NCBI GenBank assembly: GCA_963720735.1
Contig: CAVRGL010000001.1
Coordinates: 1-64,000 of the forward strand
Reading direction: 5' to 3'
DNA length: 64,000 nt
Source of the DNA: JBBRHQ01 sp963720735
Lineage (GTDB): Bacteria; Actinomycetota; Thermoleophilia; Solirubrobacterales; 70-9
Shown piece after piece: positions 61,491 through 64,000 of the stretch (its first letter is position 1; each line of letters starts with the position of its first letter). The notes under the pieces were generated by a model, which made no database searches, was not told the DNA's origin, and saw only the letters and a program-made list of their open reading frames with translations. Made by a program: the position numbers and the translations under genes.

Positions 61491-62378
61491 TCAGGCCCTC
61501 GGATGGCTCCCCGCATACTGATCGCGCAGCCGAGTCGCGTCCACCCGAGTGTAGATCTGCGTGGTCGAGATCGATGAATGGCCCAGCAGCTCCTGGATCG
61601 AGCGCAGATCGGCGCCTCCCTCCAGCAGGTGGGTGGCGAACGAGTGCCGCAGCGCGTGAGGTGATACCCCCGCCTCGAGCGCGGCCTCACGAACCCACAG
61701 CGAGAGCCGCCGCGAGACGTCCGATGGGGACAGCCGCCGACCGGTCTTCGAGAGGAACAGGGCGGGCTCGCGGCGATCCGCCCGAAGTGCCCCGCGGCCC
61801 CGGGCGAGGTAGCGCTCCAGGGCCCGCTGGGCCGGCTCGCCGACCGGCAGGATGCGGTCCTTCGACCCCTTGCCCCGGACCCTGAGCTGCTCGGACTCGA
61901 AGTCGATCGCGTCGGTGTTCAGATTGACGATTTCCTCGCACCGCAAGCCGCATGAATAGGCCAATTCGAGCATCGCACGGTCGCGCAGCTCAAGCGGCTT
62001 CGAGCCGGGGATCCGCTCCAGCAGCCCCGCCACCTGCTCGGAGGAGAGCACCTTGGGCAGCTTGCCCTCGCGCTTCGGGCTGCTGACCAGATCGGCCGGG
62101 TTGGCCGCAAGCCGCTCGGTGCGCACCAGGAAGTCGTAGAGGCCCCTGATCGCCGCCAGCTTGCGCGCCACCGTCGCCGCGGTCGCCCCGCTCGCCGAGA
62201 GACCGGAGGCGTAGCGGCGAACGTCGCGATGGCGGACGCCGTCGGGCTCCAGTCCCCGTTCGGAGCACCAGGCCGAGAACTGGCCCAGGTCGACGCCATA
62301 GGCGCTCCGGGTCCGCTCCGCCGCGCCCCGCGCCACCAGGTCGCGGTCGTAGGTGATCAGTGCCTCAGACCAGCTCAC
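61491..62378 (-). CDS. xerD: Tyrosine recombinase XerC/XerD
   Basis: 295 aa, full length. N-terminal SAM-like DNA-binding domain and a catalytic domain with Arg146, Lys170, His241, Arg244, His267 and Tyr276 ('QIYTRVD'). Acts with its partner to resolve chromosome dimers. Whether it is XerC or XerD cannot be decided without comparison; there is no phage context, which favours the chromosomal housekeeping role. It follows the palindrome repeat copy 2. Confidence 0.9.
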   Translation of the reverse strand: MSWSEALITYDRDLVARGAAERTRSAYGVDLGQFSAWCSERGLEPDGVRHRDVRRYASGLSASGATAATVARKLAAIRGLYDFLVRTERLAANPADLVSSPKREGKLPKVLSSEQVAGLLERIPGSKPLELRDRAMLELAYSCGLRCEEIVNLNTDAIDFESEQLRVRGKGSKDRILPVGEPAQRALERYLARGRGALRADRREPALFLSKTGRRLSPSDVSRRLSLWVREAALEAGVSPHALRHSFATHLLEGGADLRSIQELLGHSSISTTQIYTRVDATRLRDQYAGSHPRA

Positions 62379-62461
62379 GCTGTGGGATTCGGCCCATCGA
62401 ACAAACGTCCTCTCCCTGCAAAGCGACCCGCAGGACGACGGCGCCCGAGAATCCCGCTACC

Positions 62462-62502
62462 TGGGACCTTTCAACCGTCTATATGGCGGCTCAAAGGTCC
62501 CA
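62462..62502. repeat. Intergenic two-stem palindrome, copy 2
   Basis: Outer arms TGGGACCTTT (62462-62471) and AAAGGTCCCA (62493-62502) are perfect; an inner imperfect stem has a 5-base loop. Shares the GGGACCTTTCAACCG core with copy 1 at 29570-29616. Like that copy it sits just after the 3' end of a - strand gene (here the L,D-transpeptidase). Confidence 0.78.
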
Positions 62503-62549
62503 CGTCGGCCGGGGCGTGACCAAACTGTGCCGATCGGCGAGCCTCTCGC

Positions 62550-63587
62550 TCAGCCGATGTAGATCGGCGTGCCGACGTTGACCCGGTCGTAGAGGTCGAT
62601 CACGTCGGGGATCGACATCCGCACGCAGCCGTGGGAGGCGGCCGTGCCCAGGGACCAGGTTTCGTCGGTGCCGTGGATGCCGGCCCCGTCGAATATCCCC
62701 AACCAGCGGGCCTTGATCGGGTCCTCGGGCCCCGGCGGGATCACCTGTCCGGCGATGCTCCCCGCCCAGGCCGAGTTCGGCACGTGCCAGGAGGGGTTCA
62801 CCTGCTTGTCCTGGATGTGGTAGAGGCCGGCGGGCGTCTCCAGGCCCTGCTGCCCGACGGCGACGGTGTAGCTCTTGGCCAGCTTCAGGTTCCGCCAGAA
62901 GCGCAGGGTGAAGTTGGCACGATCCAGGGTCAGGAAGGTCGGGTACTGGGAGGCCACCTTGTTGGTGCCCACCTCCGGCTTGGTCGAATGGACCACGGCC
63001 TTGATCGTTCGCGAACCGCTGTCGCCTGTGGCCGCGCGGTTCAGCTCGGCGGTCAGCGCGACGTCGCGCACCTTGCGCCCCGCCTTCCCGGGGACCACGT
63101 TCAGCGAGTCGCCGCTGGGGCTGACCGAGGCGTTCTGCGGATCCCGGTCGATCTTCGAGGCGACCCCGCGCACGAAACGGTTGATCGCCGGCTGCGAGTA
63201 GGTGACCTCCGGCTGGATCTGCTTGTCGACCGAGCCGCCGGTGACGTAGCGGACGAGGCGGCCCGGCAGGCCGCCGTCACGGCTGGCGTCGAGGGCGCGG
63301 TCGACCATGCCGTTGATGTTGGCGTGGATCTTCAGCCTGGCGCCGGGCAGGGTGTAGGTCTGGCCGTCGAAGCTGACCGTCAGTGGCTTGCTGAGTGGCT
63401 TGACCAGGCGCCGGTGCAGGAGCGCCGTTGCTTCGGCGCGGCTCAACCCGCCGATCTCGACGCCGCCGACCGTGATCCCGTCGGCGACCTGGTTCTTGCG
63501 CGAGTTGTCGTAGGCGTAGGCGCCCACGGCTCCTCCGACCAGGAGGAGGACCACGACGATGATCCCGATCTGTGCCTTGCGTCCCAT
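62550..63587 (-). CDS. L,D-transpeptidase (YkuD) with N-terminal peptidoglycan-binding-like domain
   Basis: 345 aa. N-terminal membrane anchor ('IGIIVVVLLLVGGAVGAYAY'), then a ~150-residue extracellular domain of the kind fused to YkuD and VanW proteins, then the catalytic domain with His305, His319 and Cys321 in 'HGTDETWSLGTAASHGCVRM'. It forms 3-3 cross-links in peptidoglycan or anchors proteins. Outer-face enzyme of the cytoplasmic membrane. Confidence 0.92.
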   Translation of the reverse strand: MGRKAQIGIIVVVLLLVGGAVGAYAYDNSRKNQVADGITVGGVEIGGLSRAEATALLHRRLVKPLSKPLTVSFDGQTYTLPGARLKIHANINGMVDRALDASRDGGLPGRLVRYVTGGSVDKQIQPEVTYSQPAINRFVRGVASKIDRDPQNASVSPSGDSLNVVPGKAGRKVRDVALTAELNRAATGDSGSRTIKAVVHSTKPEVGTNKVASQYPTFLTLDRANFTLRFWRNLKLAKSYTVAVGQQGLETPAGLYHIQDKQVNPSWHVPNSAWAGSIAGQVIPPGPEDPIKARWLGIFDGAGIHGTDETWSLGTAASHGCVRMSIPDVIDLYDRVNVGTPIYIG

Positions 63588-63695
63588 CTGCGCGGTTGCC
63601 TAGCTGGAGTGCTTCTCGGCCAATCCCCCCGGAGAGTTTAGGCATGCCCCTCCCCGTCCCTGCACGCACCCGGGGGTGCAAGCGGGCGTGCGGGC

Positions 63696-64000
63696 TCAGC
63701 CGCCCTCGACCGGGGGCGAGGGATCGAACATCGCCGCGTCCTCCCTGCCGACCTCCTTCGGAGAAGCGCCGCGGTGGACGTGAGGGCTCCAGCGCAGGAA
63801 CTCCTCGACCTCGCGCTCGTAGCGGTAGGGCTCCCTGACCCCCGCCATCACCGGGCTGAGACGCTGGTGCTCGCCGAGCTTCAGCACCGCTTCCCGCGAG
63901 GTGTAGGAGTACTTGAAGCCGGTCGCCTTGAAGCGACGGTTGTCGAGACCGCGACCGAAGCGCATCTGGGCCAGCATCTCGTCGGGGATGCGGACCCCGA
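63696..64000 (-). CDS. NAD-dependent epimerase/dehydratase, C-terminal end only
   Basis: Open to the right edge; the visible ~100 residues include 'RFGRGLDNRRFKATGFKYSY' and 'TSREAVLKLGEHQRLSPVM', a typical C terminus of an extended SDR where the substrate lid sits. The Rossmann and catalytic parts lie beyond the window, so this is a family-level call. Confidence 0.6.
   Translation of the reverse strand, partial: GVRIPDEMLAQMRFGRGLDNRRFKATGFKYSYTSREAVLKLGEHQRLSPVMAGVREPYRYEREVEEFLRWSPHVHRGASPKEVGREDAAMFDPSPPVEGG

Noticed and set aside
61491..62378. Tyrosine recombinase as a phage or element integrase
   Set aside because: Its length, residues and neighbours (sigma factor, L,D-transpeptidase) fit the chromosomal XerC/D role; no attachment repeats or phage genes are nearby.

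Overview
The window is high-GC DNA with many GTG starts and stop/start overlaps. Its gene order (thrS, infC, rpmI, rplT, TrmH-family methyltransferase, pheS, pheT, argC, argJ, argB, argD), a WhiG/FliA-like sigma factor, an EF-G-like protein, and a swarm of small SnoaL-like proteins beginning 'MSQENVE' all suggest an actinobacterium. The Thermoleophilia/Solirubrobacterales is my best guess, inferred from gene style and not from any search.

Layout. (1) 1-12 kb is a cell-surface polysaccharide locus: a flippase and two glycosyltransferases on +, then on - two more glycosyltransferases, two paralogous secreted beta-helix proteins, a polysaccharide-deacetylase-like protein, a sugar-phosphate nucleotidyltransferase and an NAD-dependent epimerase, with a + strand methyltransferase at 12.1-13.1 kb. 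(2) 13.1-29.5 kb is a translation and arginine block on -. A seven-gene unit (TrmH-type methyltransferase, pheS, pheT, argC, argJ, argB, argD) has almost every gene overlapping the next. The usual thrS-infC-rpmI-rplT order is interrupted between infC and rpmI by four surface-sugar genes (wecB, two DegT aminotransferases, an FkbM methyltransferase). (3) 29.6-55.4 kb is an accessory region of secreted and membrane proteins, three tRNA genes (Val, Cys, Gly), a fluoride channel, a K+ channel-like protein, VOC proteins, small unknown proteins and at least twelve SnoaL/NTF2-like loci in every state from intact to a few codons. Many genes here are frameshifted (a membrane GT-C-like protein, a 3D-domain protein, a lysyl-oxidase-like protein, a penicillin acylase, an MMPL transporter and several SnoaL genes), whereas the flanking housekeeping genes are intact. 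(4) 55.7-64 kb returns to intact genes: FMN-reductase-like, VOC, RNase H-like, a zinc-binding unknown protein, an EF-G-like GTPase without the usual switch-II histidine, a flagellar/WhiG-type sigma factor, a Xer recombinase, an L,D-transpeptidase, and the 3' end of an epimerase.

The most unusual material is the SnoaL array. Its genes share a stop/start junction in which the last codons of one gene supply the Shine-Dalgarno sequence of the next, and one member has been hollowed out so that an unrelated secreted-protein gene sits between its first and last codons. Other points of interest are a possible + strand non-coding RNA with a strong terminator (about 38.95-39.22 kb), a two-copy intergenic palindrome, a tRNA-specific terminator used twice, a 30-bp in-frame repeat at the start of argB, and a palindrome-bearing insertion in pheS. 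No CRISPR array, rRNA gene or complete insertion sequence was seen.
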